Assembly: GCA_002943765.1 (NCBI GenBank) | Contig: PQWQ01000002.1 | Location: forward strand, 4,774,001-4,838,000 | DNA length: 64,000 nucleotides | Reading direction: 5' to 3' | Origin: Psoroptes ovis | Lineage: Eukaryota > Arthropoda > Arachnida > Sarcoptiformes > Psoroptidae | Shown: piece after piece, positions 51,261 to 61,471 of the stretch | Numbering within the stretch: position 1 is the stretch's first letter | How the letters are laid out: every line of letters begins with the position of its first letter | The notes under the pieces: model-generated | Database searches by the model: none | The model's input: only the letters and a program-made list of their open reading frames with translations | What the model was told of the DNA's origin: nothing | Translations under genes and position numbers: made by a program

Positions 51261-51806
51261 TCAATCTTCAGTGTTCGGTAATATATCTTCGATTTTTTTC
51301 AAAAATTTAACACGTATTTCAGTTACTGGATCACCACGTAATGAATCTTGAAGGAAATAAACTTGAGCATCGATTTGTATCGTTTCCAATGCACCACGTA
51401 AAACACCACATAACATATTGCAATATTTTAAATTAGCTAAATGATCGGGTAATTCAACATATTCAATTAATGGATTATTATCGAGTATGATAGAGAATTC
51501 ATCATTCGCTGATGACCAATTGGTGATTGTTGGTGCAAAGCCTAAATAGATACGGAATGCAGTTTGAATTTTATCGGCAACATCTTTGAAATCATGACAT
51601 CGTTGTATTGTTTGTGTTTTAGCTAGAAAATCTTCAATTAAACGTAAACCAATATTATAGCCCATTTTATCCAATTGTTTATTGATTTCATCAACATTTT
51701 CACAATCTTTGACTAATTGCGCAACAGTTGCACCATATGTTAAGACAAATAAATCGGAATTTACTTTTTTTGTTTCAATCAAATTTTTATTCATTTGTCG
51801 AGACAT
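51261..51806 (-). CDS. TRAPPC3: TRAPPC3 / Bet3, core subunit of TRAPP vesicle-tethering complexes
   Basis: Core subunit of TRAPP, which acts as exchange factor for Rab1/Ypt1 in ER-Golgi and autophagy traffic. The 181-residue single exon matches the family along its whole length: MSRQ start, ELF-LTYGA-V-QL-KD type segment (SDLFVLTYGATVAQLVKDCE), NKQLDKMGYNIGLRLIEDFL, RCHDF, then GFAPTITNW, NNPLIEYVELPD, MLCGVLRGALE and EIRVKFLKKIEDILP. Cys70 in RCHDF is the conserved acylated cysteine of Bet3. The ATG at 51806 gives the family's usual MSRQ start; a longer frame from an in-frame TTG four codons upstream is not used. It is divergent from MOSMO, with 207 bp between start codons. Confidence 0.97.
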   Translation of the reverse strand: MSRQMNKNLIETKKVNSDLFVLTYGATVAQLVKDCENVDEINKQLDKMGYNIGLRLIEDFLAKTQTIQRCHDFKDVADKIQTAFRIYLGFAPTITNWSSANDEFSIILDNNPLIEYVELPDHLANLKYCNMLCGVLRGALETIQIDAQVYFLQDSLRGDPVTEIRVKFLKKIEDILPNTED

Positions 51807-52013
51807 TTTTTCGGTCAAATTAAATCAAATGATTTAAGGTGTTTTTAAAAAATCATGAAAAAACTTTGACAAATCACATTTGTTTTCATAGAAATTTACG
51901 GAAAATTTCTTTCAAAATCTATTCTAACTTTCCGTGGAACATTACTCATTTTGGAAATTTGTTTGGGATGTTCCAAAATTGGTCCAAAAACATAATAACA
52001 TTTTCATATAAAA
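51807..52013. promoter_or_regulatory. compact bidirectional promoter, TRAPPC3 (-) / MOSMO (+)
   Basis: Only 207 bp separate the two start codons, so both promoters and 5' UTRs must lie here. No TATA box is obvious in either direction, which fits housekeeping-type promoters. Confidence 0.6.
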
Positions 52014-52719
52014 ATGGATTTACAAAATATAATCAATAATCATACAAGTATATCGATAATATTCTTTACAATTGTCGAATTTTTAGTAATATTTTCATTA
52101 ATTACACCTGAATGGATTGTATCCAATGTCGGTGGTGACATCCGAATAGGTTTATGGAAAACTTGCATAATAAATAATCACATTAATAATAATCGCAAAA
52201 ATTATAAATCTTCACTAACTAATTGTTTCACATTTTCACCACCTTTATCATGGAAATTTGCAATCATTTTTATCATCATTGGTTGCATCACAAATACATT
52301 GACCATAGCTATGTTTTTCCGTTCATTCACTAATCCATCATATCGTCATCATGGACGATGGTTTGGTTTGTTTACGTTATTGTTTTTCAGTTTAGCATCG
52401 TTATTTGTTCCAATTGGATTTTCATTTGATCAAATTCAAGGCGAATTATTCCAATTACCGAGTTCATTTAATGTAATTCCTTCGTTTTGTTTATTTGATA
52501 ATCTTTTTTTCCTAAAATTTTTTCCAATTTGTCATCCAGGCAGGACAATCATATGTATTATTTAACCTGTCAATATGGATAACGTAAGTGCAAAATTGTC
52601 CTTGAATTTCTAATTTTCTTGATAAAAAGGCAAAATCAAGGGAAAAAATAAAAATTTGTTTTCTTTTCAGTGCCATATCAGAACTTTTTGCTGCAAGGCT
52701 TTGTTTTTTCAATTTTTGA
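52014..52719 (+). CDS. MOSMO: MOSMO, modulator of Smoothened (claudin-like four-TM protein)
   Basis: In vertebrates MOSMO works with MEGF8 and MGRN1 to ubiquitinate Smoothened and damp Hedgehog signalling at the plasma membrane. Exons are 52014-52472, 52540-52583 and 52671-52719, with introns of 67 and 87 nt, all GT/AG; the total is 183 residues (human 167). It has TM1 near 11-31, then TPEWI and GLWKTC as in the claudin-like fold. TM2 follows PPLSWKFAIIFIIIGC, then HGRWFGLF leads into TM3 (LASLFVPIGFSF), and the loop is ELFQLPSSFN. Exons 2 and 3 supply TM4 (AGQSYVLFNLSIWIT then AISELFAARLC). The aligned FPIGF, QLP-loop and SYVLF features match MOSMO better than other claudin or LHFPL proteins. 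The first exon reads on to an artefactual stop if the intron is ignored. Confidence 0.88.
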
Positions 52720-52930
52720 TAAACGCTTATCATAATCAAGAATCTTCAATACAATTCTTTGTTATCAATGTGGTCAAATCATAAAATAGAAAGGTAATCA
52801 TTTGATTATCATTTGATAATCAGCATGATAGGGCAGGTCTAATATGCCACTGACCAATAACATGGGCCAAAGTGAAATTATTTTGGTATAAATTCATGGC
52901 GAAAAACCAGGTTTCAAATCATACCAAGTT
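52720..52930 (+). promoter_or_regulatory. promoter of the small secreted-protein gene: GATA-motif cluster, CCAAT and TATA box
   Basis: TATAAAT at 52887-52893 is followed by a start codon 130 nt further on. Upstream lie several GATA-type sites: TTATC near 52762, GATTATC 52804-52810, GATAATC 52815-52821, GATAG 52827-52831, and a GATAA/TTATC pair near 52718-52732. A CCAATAA lies at 52854-52860. Such clusters are typical of gut-expressed arthropod genes driven by GATA factors; that tissue assignment is inference. Confidence 0.5.
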
Positions 52931-53023
52931 TAACAATCATTGTTCAAACAACAACAATTTCAAAACTAATAAATTTTTTGATATTATTATTTGAAAATAA
53001 TAAATATTATTTCCAAAACAATC

Positions 53024-53521
53024 ATGTACGGCATTCAAGTTGTATTGGCTTTATTGATCATCGGTGACATTATTGCAGCACCAGTTACTACGAAACCACC
53101 AACACCAAAAGATCCAAATAATAATAAACAAACCATCCTTAATTATGGCCGATCATTGAATCGTGAAATATCTAAAAAATTAACAAACAATATCTATGCA
53201 TTCAATGGTGAAATACGAAAATATGCTGTCAATATACCAAACGATTCTGGTAAGTAATCTATTTAAAAAATCTCATTTTCAATTTTTTAATTTTATAACT
53301 ATTTACAAATATAAATAGCATTGAAAGATTTGAATATGCCATTACAATTTACATCAAACTTGGGAAATATGATTGCACCTTATTTTGTTCGTCGTATGGT
53401 ATCAAGACCGATCGAAGCAGCAACTGAAAGCATTGCCAAATGGGTCGATCAGTTCAGTGTATCTTCAAAAATGTTCTCCGACTTTGTCGCCATCGCATTT
53501 GGTAATAGTCCAAAAAATTGA
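53024..53521 (+). CDS. small secreted protein, no recognised family
   Basis: Two exons, 53024-53249 and 53319-53521, joined across a 69-nt GTAAGT...ATAG intron in phase 1, encode 142 residues. The start MYGIQVVLALLIIGDIIAAP is a clear signal peptide, with likely cleavage after the AA near residue 19. A Thr/Pro-rich stretch (VTTKPPTPKDPNNN) follows. The rest is basic and partly amphipathic, with RSLNREISKKLTNNIYAF and VRRMVSRPIEAATESIAKW and no cysteines in the mature part. The upstream ATG-less extension is ignored. The TATA box and GATA cluster upstream and AATAAA at 53768 support a real, strongly transcribed gene. I do not recognise it; it may be lineage-restricted. Confidence 0.8.
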
Positions 53522-54805
53522 AAAGAATATTCAACTGCCAATTCTTCATCTTAAAATCCTTCCTCATTTGACAAAAAAAGAAAACTTAAATCAACATTTT
53601 TTTAAAACAATGTGTTCTCTTTTAAAAATTTTGTACATATAATTTTACAAACATTTTTTACTAATTTTTCGAGATCATTTAACTCTTTTTTCCATGATAA
53701 AAACATTTTTGGTTTACGTGACCATCATACATTTTCATGTTTTTTTTTTCAATCCATGTCATAAATGAATAAAAATGAAAAATACTTTTCACTAATTCTT
53801 CATATTACTAAGGCTACCATAATATAACAAATGAAATTGAAAAAAAAAACTTGTTGAAATTTGAAAAAATAACGTACGCATGTCATGTGACATCAATTTG
53901 ATTAGTTGTTTTGCAAATATCCAAACAATAATCCATTATTATTTGTTGCTATGATAAATTGAAAATAAATAATTTATTTTTTTTTTTTCGTATCCGAATA
54001 ATATTTATCTTGACAAACAAATTTTATTTGTCTAATGTTTAAATAAATCAAAAAAATATATTGATCATTGATCATGATAAGATAAATTGAAAAGGGTGAA
54101 TTGAAACCAAATTAAAAATAGTTCGATTAATTAATTATTTTGATACAGTTTTTTCGGTTTCCTTTGAAGTTTTGTTTACGAAAATTGTAAACATCTTTTC
54201 GATAATTAAATCAATCGATCTTTATCGTTTAATTTTGAATTATAAATAAGTATAAATTCAATTATTTGTTTAATGGTGATAATATTAATAATATAATAAT
54301 AAGTATTAATAATAATAACACTCCATACGATACGATTAACATCCTTGATCGATGCTTCAGAAAAGAAAAGATATTTGATAAATTCATTAAACTATCCGAT
54401 TTTAAGGTCGGTTAAGCATTGTTATTGTTGTTATTTGTTTATTCGATTCCTGATATGGTGGTTGTTGTTGTTTCAAGAGAAATGCGCATGATGATGATAA
54501 TTTCTTCTGCTGTTGCTGTTTACGCTTTTTGAAGCACGTAGTCCATTTTTGTATTTGATTTTGTTATTTTCGTTTTGATGATTAATGCTTAACACATCAT
54601 AGTGAATGGTTAAGTGTCATTTTTAAACAGATACAGTAACAACAGCATGCTTCAATGTGCGCAAGTTGTTGTTTGTTTGGTATATTATTCATTTGGCACG
54701 TATGTATATGTCTTCACTTTTCCACAAACAGATACAACACGAAAAAAAATGATTAACATTCAAATCAAGAGGAAAACAAGAGAGACAAGCATTCAAAAAA
54801 TTTAG
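53522..54805. other. intergenic stretch, 1.3 kb
   Basis: AT-rich sequence that includes a poly(A) signal AATAAA (53768-53773) for the preceding gene. No gene, RNA or transposon is evident. The short open frame near 54614-54805 lacks family features and runs into the next promoter. Confidence 0.6.
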
Positions 54806-54813
54806 TATAAAAG
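54806..54813 (+). promoter_or_regulatory. TATA box of the small membrane-protein gene
   Basis: TATAAAAG, a strong consensus, 112 nt upstream of the start codon at 54925. It implies initiation near 54835-54840. Confidence 0.65.
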
Positions 54814-54924
54814 GCGAATGCTTTGCGAATTCAAACATCAAATCGAATAAACAAACTTTTCAACAAAAATCAACAATTTAACTTAACGCAAATTAACTTT
54901 AAATTTTACCAGATTCTCTACATC

Positions 54925-55167
54925 ATGGGTCATATTGTTATTCCACGAAATGTTATTGCTCGTGCCTCCCGATCAAATCTTTGGGTGCAATTTAAAAAGA
55001 ATCCAAAATACTGGGTAATGGTTTCAGCATCATTGATTGCAGCACCTTCATGTGCCATTTCAACTGGTTTACAAAAAATCTACAGCTATCCATTAATGTA
55101 TGAACGTTATAATCAATCGATCATCAGAGATGATTCCAAATATCAAAAATATCTTGGACGATCATAA
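54925..55167 (+). CDS. 80-residue single-TM protein, possibly a mitochondrial inner-membrane small subunit (NDUFA4/B12D-like?)
   Basis: A single exon begins MGHIVIPRNVIARASRSNLW, a basic N terminus without acidic residues as in mitochondrial imports. One TM segment follows (YWVMVSASLIAAPSCAISTG, about 32-51), then YERYNQ and a charged tail DDSKYQKYLGRS. Size, single TM and the tail pattern recall small respiratory-chain subunits such as NDUFA4/B12D or NDUFA3, but I cannot align it convincingly to one, so the assignment is only a suggestion. The ATG at 54925 is chosen because upstream codons fall in the inferred 5' UTR after the TATA box. A clear AATAAA lies at 55378. NOP2 starts 478 bp downstream on the same strand. 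Confidence 0.65.
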   Translation: MGHIVIPRNVIARASRSNLWVQFKKNPKYWVMVSASLIAAPSCAISTGLQKIYSYPLMYERYNQSIIRDDSKYQKYLGRS

Positions 55168-55377
55168 ATATGACGAGCCATACGTGATAACCAGAAATTA
55201 TTTTGGATCTCTTTGTTCATCATTGAATCAAATTCTACATAAATGACAATCAACATATTTTATCAATATTTTATTTGATTTTTTTGAGAAATTCTACATT
55301 ATTTCGATTATCTTTGATTGTCTTTATTCTTTACATTTGTACTTTTGATTGTAGATTATTCATTACTTGTATTATTG

Positions 55378-55383
55378 AATAAA
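55378..55383 (+). terminator. poly(A) signal AATAAA of the small membrane-protein gene
   Basis: Canonical AATAAA 211 nt after the stop codon, followed by AT-rich sequence and about 260 nt before the NOP2 start. Confidence 0.65.
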
Positions 55384-55521
55384 GATTTATTAACAAAAAA
55401 AATTATTCATTTTCATATTTCAATTTCAATTTTTCAAAGACTCGCGCCAATTTTTTCTTCTGAATCAGCAGAATTTAACTTGTAAAGTACAAAATAGGCA
55501 TCGAAAAATATTTTGCAATTT

Positions 55522-55538
55522 GCGCCATCTATTGATGG
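55522..55538 (-). promoter_or_regulatory. CTCF-like motif in NOP2 upstream region
   Basis: The minus strand reads CCATCAATAGATGGCGC. It shares CAATAGATGGCGC with the motif at 47303 but in the opposite orientation, about 110 nt upstream of the NOP2 start codon. A promoter element of YY1/Pho type is an alternative reading. Confidence 0.35.
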
Positions 55539-55644
55539 ATACTAGTTGATACAAATTGATAATTTGAATCCACGTGTTTAGACAATTTAAATCACATTTC
55601 ACTATTTGTTTATGTAAACAAAAAATTAATGTGATCGAAAAAAA

Positions 55645-57698
55645 ATGGGTCGTAAAGCCAAATTCGACATCAAACAGCCGAAAGGACCAGGGCGTAAAGC
55701 AAGAAAACAAGGTGAAGTTGATGTTAAATTATTATTATCGAAAATTGAAAAAAATAAAAACAAAAACAAAACTCCGATCAATAAGAGGTATTACTCAAAA
55801 TTTTTCGATATTCTATAATTTGAATAATGATTGTTTTCTTATTTACAGAAAATGCATTGCTGATAATGAAACCAATAGTACTGCTAAAAAGCGAGTACAA
55901 TTTGCTTCCAATCTTGTTGAGCAAAGAATTTTTCTATCAGATCCAAAAGAAAGAAAAAATACTGGCTATTATGATAATTTAATGAAAGCGATCAAAGGTG
56001 AACAGCTTGATTTTGATGACGATGAAGATGATGAAGAATTAGATGCAGACCAATCCGATGAATATTTCGATGCTATCGATGATGAAGAAGAAGAAGAAGT
56101 TGATCAGAAGGAAAATGACCAAGAACTCGATGAAGAAAATGAAGATGAAATTGATGATGAAGAAGAAGATGGAGAAGAACAAGATGAATTTGATCTGTCT
56201 GATAATGATTTAGATGAGCAAGAGCAAGACGTTCCAAGTGATAAATTTCAAATCGAAAAGGATGATCAAAATGATGAATCGAACGAACAACAAGAACAAA
56301 ATGACGAAATGAAAATTTCAGATTCAATTGAAATATCGATTGACGAAACTTTGCCACCTGACATCTCATTACTTAAGCAGCGTATTTCCGATATACTTTT
56401 TGTTTTGAGTGATTTCAAAAATCGTCGTCAAGAAGAAAAGACAAGAGATGACTATTTACGCGTTTTGAAACAAGATCTGTGCTCTTATTATAATTATAAC
56501 AAATTTTTAATGACCAAATTTATGAATCTTTTTTCGTTGGAAGAACTCAAAGAATTTTTGGAAGCCAGCGAAGTTCAAAGGCCCATGGTCATACGTGTAA
56601 ATACATTAAAAACACGCCGAAGAGATCTTGCACAAGCTCTGATTAATCGTGGCGTCAATTTAGACCCAGTTGGAAATTGGTCTAAAGTTGGTCTAGTAAT
56701 TTATGATTCTCAAGTACCGATTGGTGCAACACCTGAATATTTAGCAGGTCATTATATGCTTCAAGGGGCAGCATCATTGGTTCCTGTGATGGCCTTAGCA
56801 CCAATGCAGAATGAAAAAATTTTAGACATGTGCGCTGCTCCTGGTGGTAAAACAACACATATAGCGGCTATGATGAGAAATACTGGCATAATTTTTGCCA
56901 ATGATTTTCAAAAAGAAAGGTGCAAAGCATTGACAGCCAATTTGCATCGTCTCGGAATTGTAAACACAGTTGTTAGCAATTATGATGCACGCAAATATCC
57001 TAAAATAATGAAAGGATTTGATCGAGTATTATTAGATGCACCATGTTCCGGAACAGGTGTCATTTATAAAGACCCATCAGTTAAATCTACTAAAGTAAGT
57101 TATCCGTATATTATTTGTACAATTGAATTTTAATCATATCAATGTCTCATTATTAAAATTTCAGACGAATGCTGATATTCTTAAGTGTTCATATATACAA
57201 AAACAATTAATTTTGTCTGCAATCGATTGTCTGGATGCTAATTCGAAAACCGGAGGTATTCTAGTTTATTCAACTTGTTCAGTATTGATTGAAGAAAATG
57301 AATGGGTCATTGAATATGCTTTGAAAAAGCGTAATGTTAAATTATTACCGATAAATATTGATTTTGGACGAGAAGGATTTACAAGGTAAGAATTTATGGA
57401 TGATGACGATAGATGGTGTATCAATGTCCATTAATTTTAATCAATTTGAAAAATTCAAATTAATTTTCTGCATAGTTATCGAGAATTGCGATTCCATCCG
57501 ACGATGAAATATACACGAAGATTATTTCCACATGTCAACAACACTGATGGTTTTTTCGTTGCGAAATTACAAAAATTTTCAAATACAATTCCATCTAATA
57601 ATGGTGAAAACATTGATGGTAAGTCATGATTTTCAAGATAAACAAAATAATAGATTCATGCCCAACATCATTACTTAACTGGTGTAATTAATTATGCT

Positions 57699-57738
<40 letters not shown>

Positions 57739-58234
57739 TTTATTTGTTTTGACAAGGTTTGAATGAATGAATGAATGAAAAATGTAAGAAAAAGAATTTT
57801 CTTCGAGGCAAAACATATATAAATATTCTTGACCTTTATGTATTAAATTAAAATTTTTTGTTCAATTCTGAATTCATTTCATTGATTTTGATAAATTGAA
57901 TCATCTTTATCATCTGACATGGCTATTTATCTATTATTCTTTCATGAACATATCCAGTTTACCTGGTTTCTTTTTTTTTTTCTTTAATAAATACCATGAA
58001 ACTGATGATCACTGCCCGTTTTTTATATAATTTTTGTTGTTGTTGTTGTTATTCTTAAGTTAAAAATTTATATATCATCATTTAATTAGCTAATTTATAA
58101 CCACTCAAATGACCGATAGACATTGACTTTCTATTTGTATGATGAAGAGAAAAAAAAGTAATTTAACAATTTGATCGATGTCTATGTGCCACAAGATTTT
58201 TTTTTATTTTTATTTTTCACTATCTTATAGATTT

Positions 58235-58274
<40 letters not shown>

Positions 58275-61200
58275 AAACAAACTCATGACAAGCAGATGGT
58301 AGAATGAATTTTTCTTAAAAACTAGAAATGATCATTATTATTTACTACGAAAGAAAAGAAGAAAAATCACACGCAAAATTAATTAACCACAAAAATTTTT
58401 TTTTCCATTTCTTAACTTTAGCCCAAAAACCACTTAAGAAAGAATATAGATTATATTTCTACTATTTTCAGCTGAAGAACACATCCTTAAGAATGTAAAT
58501 GAGTGAATGAAATGAAATGAAATAAAAAAAAATAAAATTGATTGCGACATTTTGATGATTTATATTTGTTGTTGAAACATTATATCTTCAAATCTTTTTT
58601 TTCTTTTTTTGAGCTTTCATTTAATGATAATAATTATTCATATATAAACATTTAATGATTGAATAAGAGAATGAAATTAGAGTGGACATTTGAAGAAAAA
58701 AAAGAAAAATAAAAACATGATATGAATTGAAATGAAATGAATTTTTCTATTTCTCATATCTCGAATTGATGTTATTTTACCTAGATTCACCATTTTACAT
58801 ATATCAGTATGTATGTATTTGTGTGTGCTTTTTTTCGAATTTTATTTTCACTCAAAATATCAATATAAATGATGCTACAACAATCAAGTGATTGAATATT
58901 AATGATTATCATTATTATTATCATCATCATTATCATTTGTGGACATAGAAATGAATTTGAAATATTCAAAAAAAAAAAAAAAATGTAAACATATTAATAA
59001 TAATAATATTTTCATATTTTGAATTGAATTAAATATTTGAAATATATGATCTCAAATGATGGTTCACTAATGTGTAAATTCTAATTTTAAATTAGAGAAT
59101 CAACCAAAACATGTATAGCAAAACATGTGATTAATCAAAAAAAGAAAAAAAAAGAAAAATTTTTCATTTCTCGAAAATTTGGCAAATTGAAATTATCATC
59201 ATCATCATCACCATCATCATGGATTTTTTTCCATCTAATTTCACTTTAAATTTTTCATTTTGAGCAAAAAAAAGAATGTTCAACACCCGCTGTGATGTTG
59301 TGTACATCATATCATATCCAATGTGAATTGGATTTAAATTTTCCTGATTTTTATTTTTTTTTTTTCAGATATTTCATTGCATTTTAATCATTATCAGCAT
59401 TTTGGGACCAATAATCTTTATTTCAAATAAGAAAATATGAGAAAAAAATTATTGACATTGATCAATGTAAGGAAATGAAATCCTTGTATGTTTGTTGATG
59501 ATGATGCCATGTGTGGTGTGTGTGTGTGTGTGTGTGTGTCTTGTATTTGTTCTTATTCGATTACTATAATAAAGAAAATAAAATTTAAAATTAATTAAAA
59601 ATTCAAAATATTAGAAATAAAAGGAAACTCCTTTTAAGGTTATAATATGCTGCATTGTTATTCAGTATAGTCACTGAGTTTCACCCTAATTTTTCAATTA
59701 ATTGTTTTATTTTTCATTTTTTCATTTAGCTATTTCATCAATTTGATTACAAAACCAAATAATTGATGAAAACACAAACGCTATTTATTTAAATATATAT
59801 AAGAAAATTAATTGTTCAATTGTTGTTGTTCAAATTCATTAGAAATAAGTGTGTCTATGTGTGTGTGTGTGATACTCGAAATAAATTAAATATTTCATAT
59901 TTCATTTGATGATTTTTTTTTGCTTCAAATGAAAAATATTCTACGAGTTTGTTAGTGTTTGCTTTTATTTCACATTTTTATTATTAATTTTGACATTGAT
60001 TGATTAATATAATTGTTAGTGAATGAGTGTGTGTGTGTGTGTGTGTCCGTCCGTATAGATTCATTTATTTACATTACTTTTATATGAAATTAAAAATATG
60101 GAAATGAAATTGTTGAAAATCAAAGGTGGTGTTCAGAAAAATACATCATCATCAACGCCAGCAACAACAACAACAACAACCATGTTTGTTATATGAATTT
60201 GTTGAAATATATGAAGCCATGAAGAGTAGTTTGAATGGATGTTTTTAATGAACGAATGAATGAATGAATGATTTCATACAAATGCTAAATATTTTGAATG
60301 TATTGCTTTGATTATTAATTGCTATTGTCCATTTTATTATTATTTCCATCGTTTTTTTTTTCCTGGAATTCAGAGTTGAATTTTGATTTGAAAATCTGTG
60401 GAATTCATTGTCATTTATGATAATAATTGTCGCTGGAGGTTGTTGTTGTCGTTGTCAACAGTTATCATCATTTTCAATTCTATTCGATAATGAATGAAAT
60501 GATAATAATTTAATCATAAACGATTCTTCTTTTTTTTGTATTTTTAAAAAAAAATTTTTCTTGATGATAATAATCACGATTTGTCATTATTTTTTTTTAA
60601 CAATTAAAAGAGATGATTAATACACTGATGATATGGATGAATGGATTCTTTGTTAATAATAATAATGATGATTATAATTATAAAACAAATAGGAATCTAT
60701 TCATTTTTTCCATTATTCTTAATTTGTTGATTTTTTTTTAAATTCTATCCTCAATCATCATCATTATTATTATAATCATAATTATTTTTATTACAATTAT
60801 TATCATTCGTTTTAGGTGAAAAACGGCAACAATCAAACAATAATAATAATGATTATACATCATTATCTTCGAAAAAATATGAATCAAGCAATGATAATAA
60901 TTATGATGATGATGAAAATAATGTTGAAGATGACAATGTTAATAATCTAAAACCAAAAACAAATAATAAAAAGAAGAAAAAAATAATAGCACAACAACAA
61001 AAGCAACAAAAAAATCTTCATAAAAACAGTAATAATAGCAACAAAATGACCAGATCAAATAATTATGATATGAATCAAAATGTTAATTACAATGATGCTA
61101 CACATGATGATGATGATGACAATGACAAATTAAAAGGATATCATCAACATCATCATAATCATAATAATAATGATAATAATATAAACAATCAACTACTAAA

Positions 61201-61471
61201 ACCAAAACATCATCAAAAACAAGATAAAAACTTGAAAAAGAAAATGGCTAAAATAATTAAAAATAAGACGAAGAAAAATAATGTCACATTAATCAATAAT
61301 GATAATGATAATAGCAGCAATACCAACACCAACAACGACAGCAGCGGTAGCAGCAATCATTCAAAACAAATGCAAATGAAACGAAAAAATTTTTCAAAGA
61401 AAAATTCAATAAAGAAAAAATTGAAAAACAAAAAAATGGCCAAAAAAGCAAACAAATCCTTGAGCGATTGA
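55645..61471 (+). CDS. NOP2: NOP2 / NSUN1, nucleolar rRNA (cytosine-5)-methyltransferase
   Basis: Nucleolar m5C methyltransferase of large-subunit rRNA, needed for 60S biogenesis. Exons: 55645-55787, 55849-57094, 57165-57385, 57476-57618 and 60816-61471; all GT/AG, in phase, 802 residues (human about 810). The start MGRKAKFDI then KGPGRKARKQ is the family's N terminus and is in a different frame from the open frame that precedes exon 2, so the first intron decides the start. Domains: acidic region about 100-210; N1-type segment QRPMVIRVNTLKTRRRDLAQ; SAM-binding DMCAAPGGKT (374-383); DAPCSGTGV with release Cys447; YSTCSV with nucleophile Cys501; ENEWVIEYALKKRNV; GFT then FHPT; DGFFVAKLQKFSNTIP. 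Exon 5 is an Asn/His/Lys/Asp-rich basic tail with nucleolar-type lysine clusters. The last intron is 3.2 kb, the others 61-90 nt. AATAAA lies at 61530. Confidence 0.95.
57701..57737. repeat. poly-T tract, 37 nt
   Basis: Uninterrupted T run near the 5' end of NOP2 intron 4. It is complementary to the 38-A run about 500 nt downstream. Confidence 0.95.
58236..58273. repeat. poly-A tract, 38 nt
   Basis: Uninterrupted A run in NOP2 intron 4, nearly the same length as the upstream poly-T tract. Assembly polymerase-slippage error in its length is possible. Confidence 0.95.
59516..59539. repeat. (GT)n microsatellite in NOP2 intron 4
   Basis: Uninterrupted dinucleotide run of 24 nt. Another GT run follows near 60028-60046. 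Confidence 0.9.

Larger units (their letters stand above)
57619..60815 (+). other. NOP2 intron 4, 3.2 kb
   Basis: Bounded by GATG|GTAAGT and TTTTAG|GTGAA. It is AT-rich, with a 37-T run (57701-57737), a 38-A run (58236-58273), GT runs at 59516-59539 and about 60028-60046, and GAAT arrays. No gene, tRNA or recognisable transposon coding was seen. If the intron is retained, translation stops at a TGA (57627-57629) three codons after the exon. Confidence 0.8.

Noticed and set aside
51261..51818. TRAPPC3 start at the TTG at 51818
   Set aside because: The ATG at 51806 gives the conserved MSRQ start.
55574..57133. NOP2 starting at 55574 in the frame that runs into exon 2
   Set aside because: The family N terminus MGRK...GPGRKARK is in another frame from 55645 and joins exon 2 by a 61-nt intron; the upstream frame is chance.
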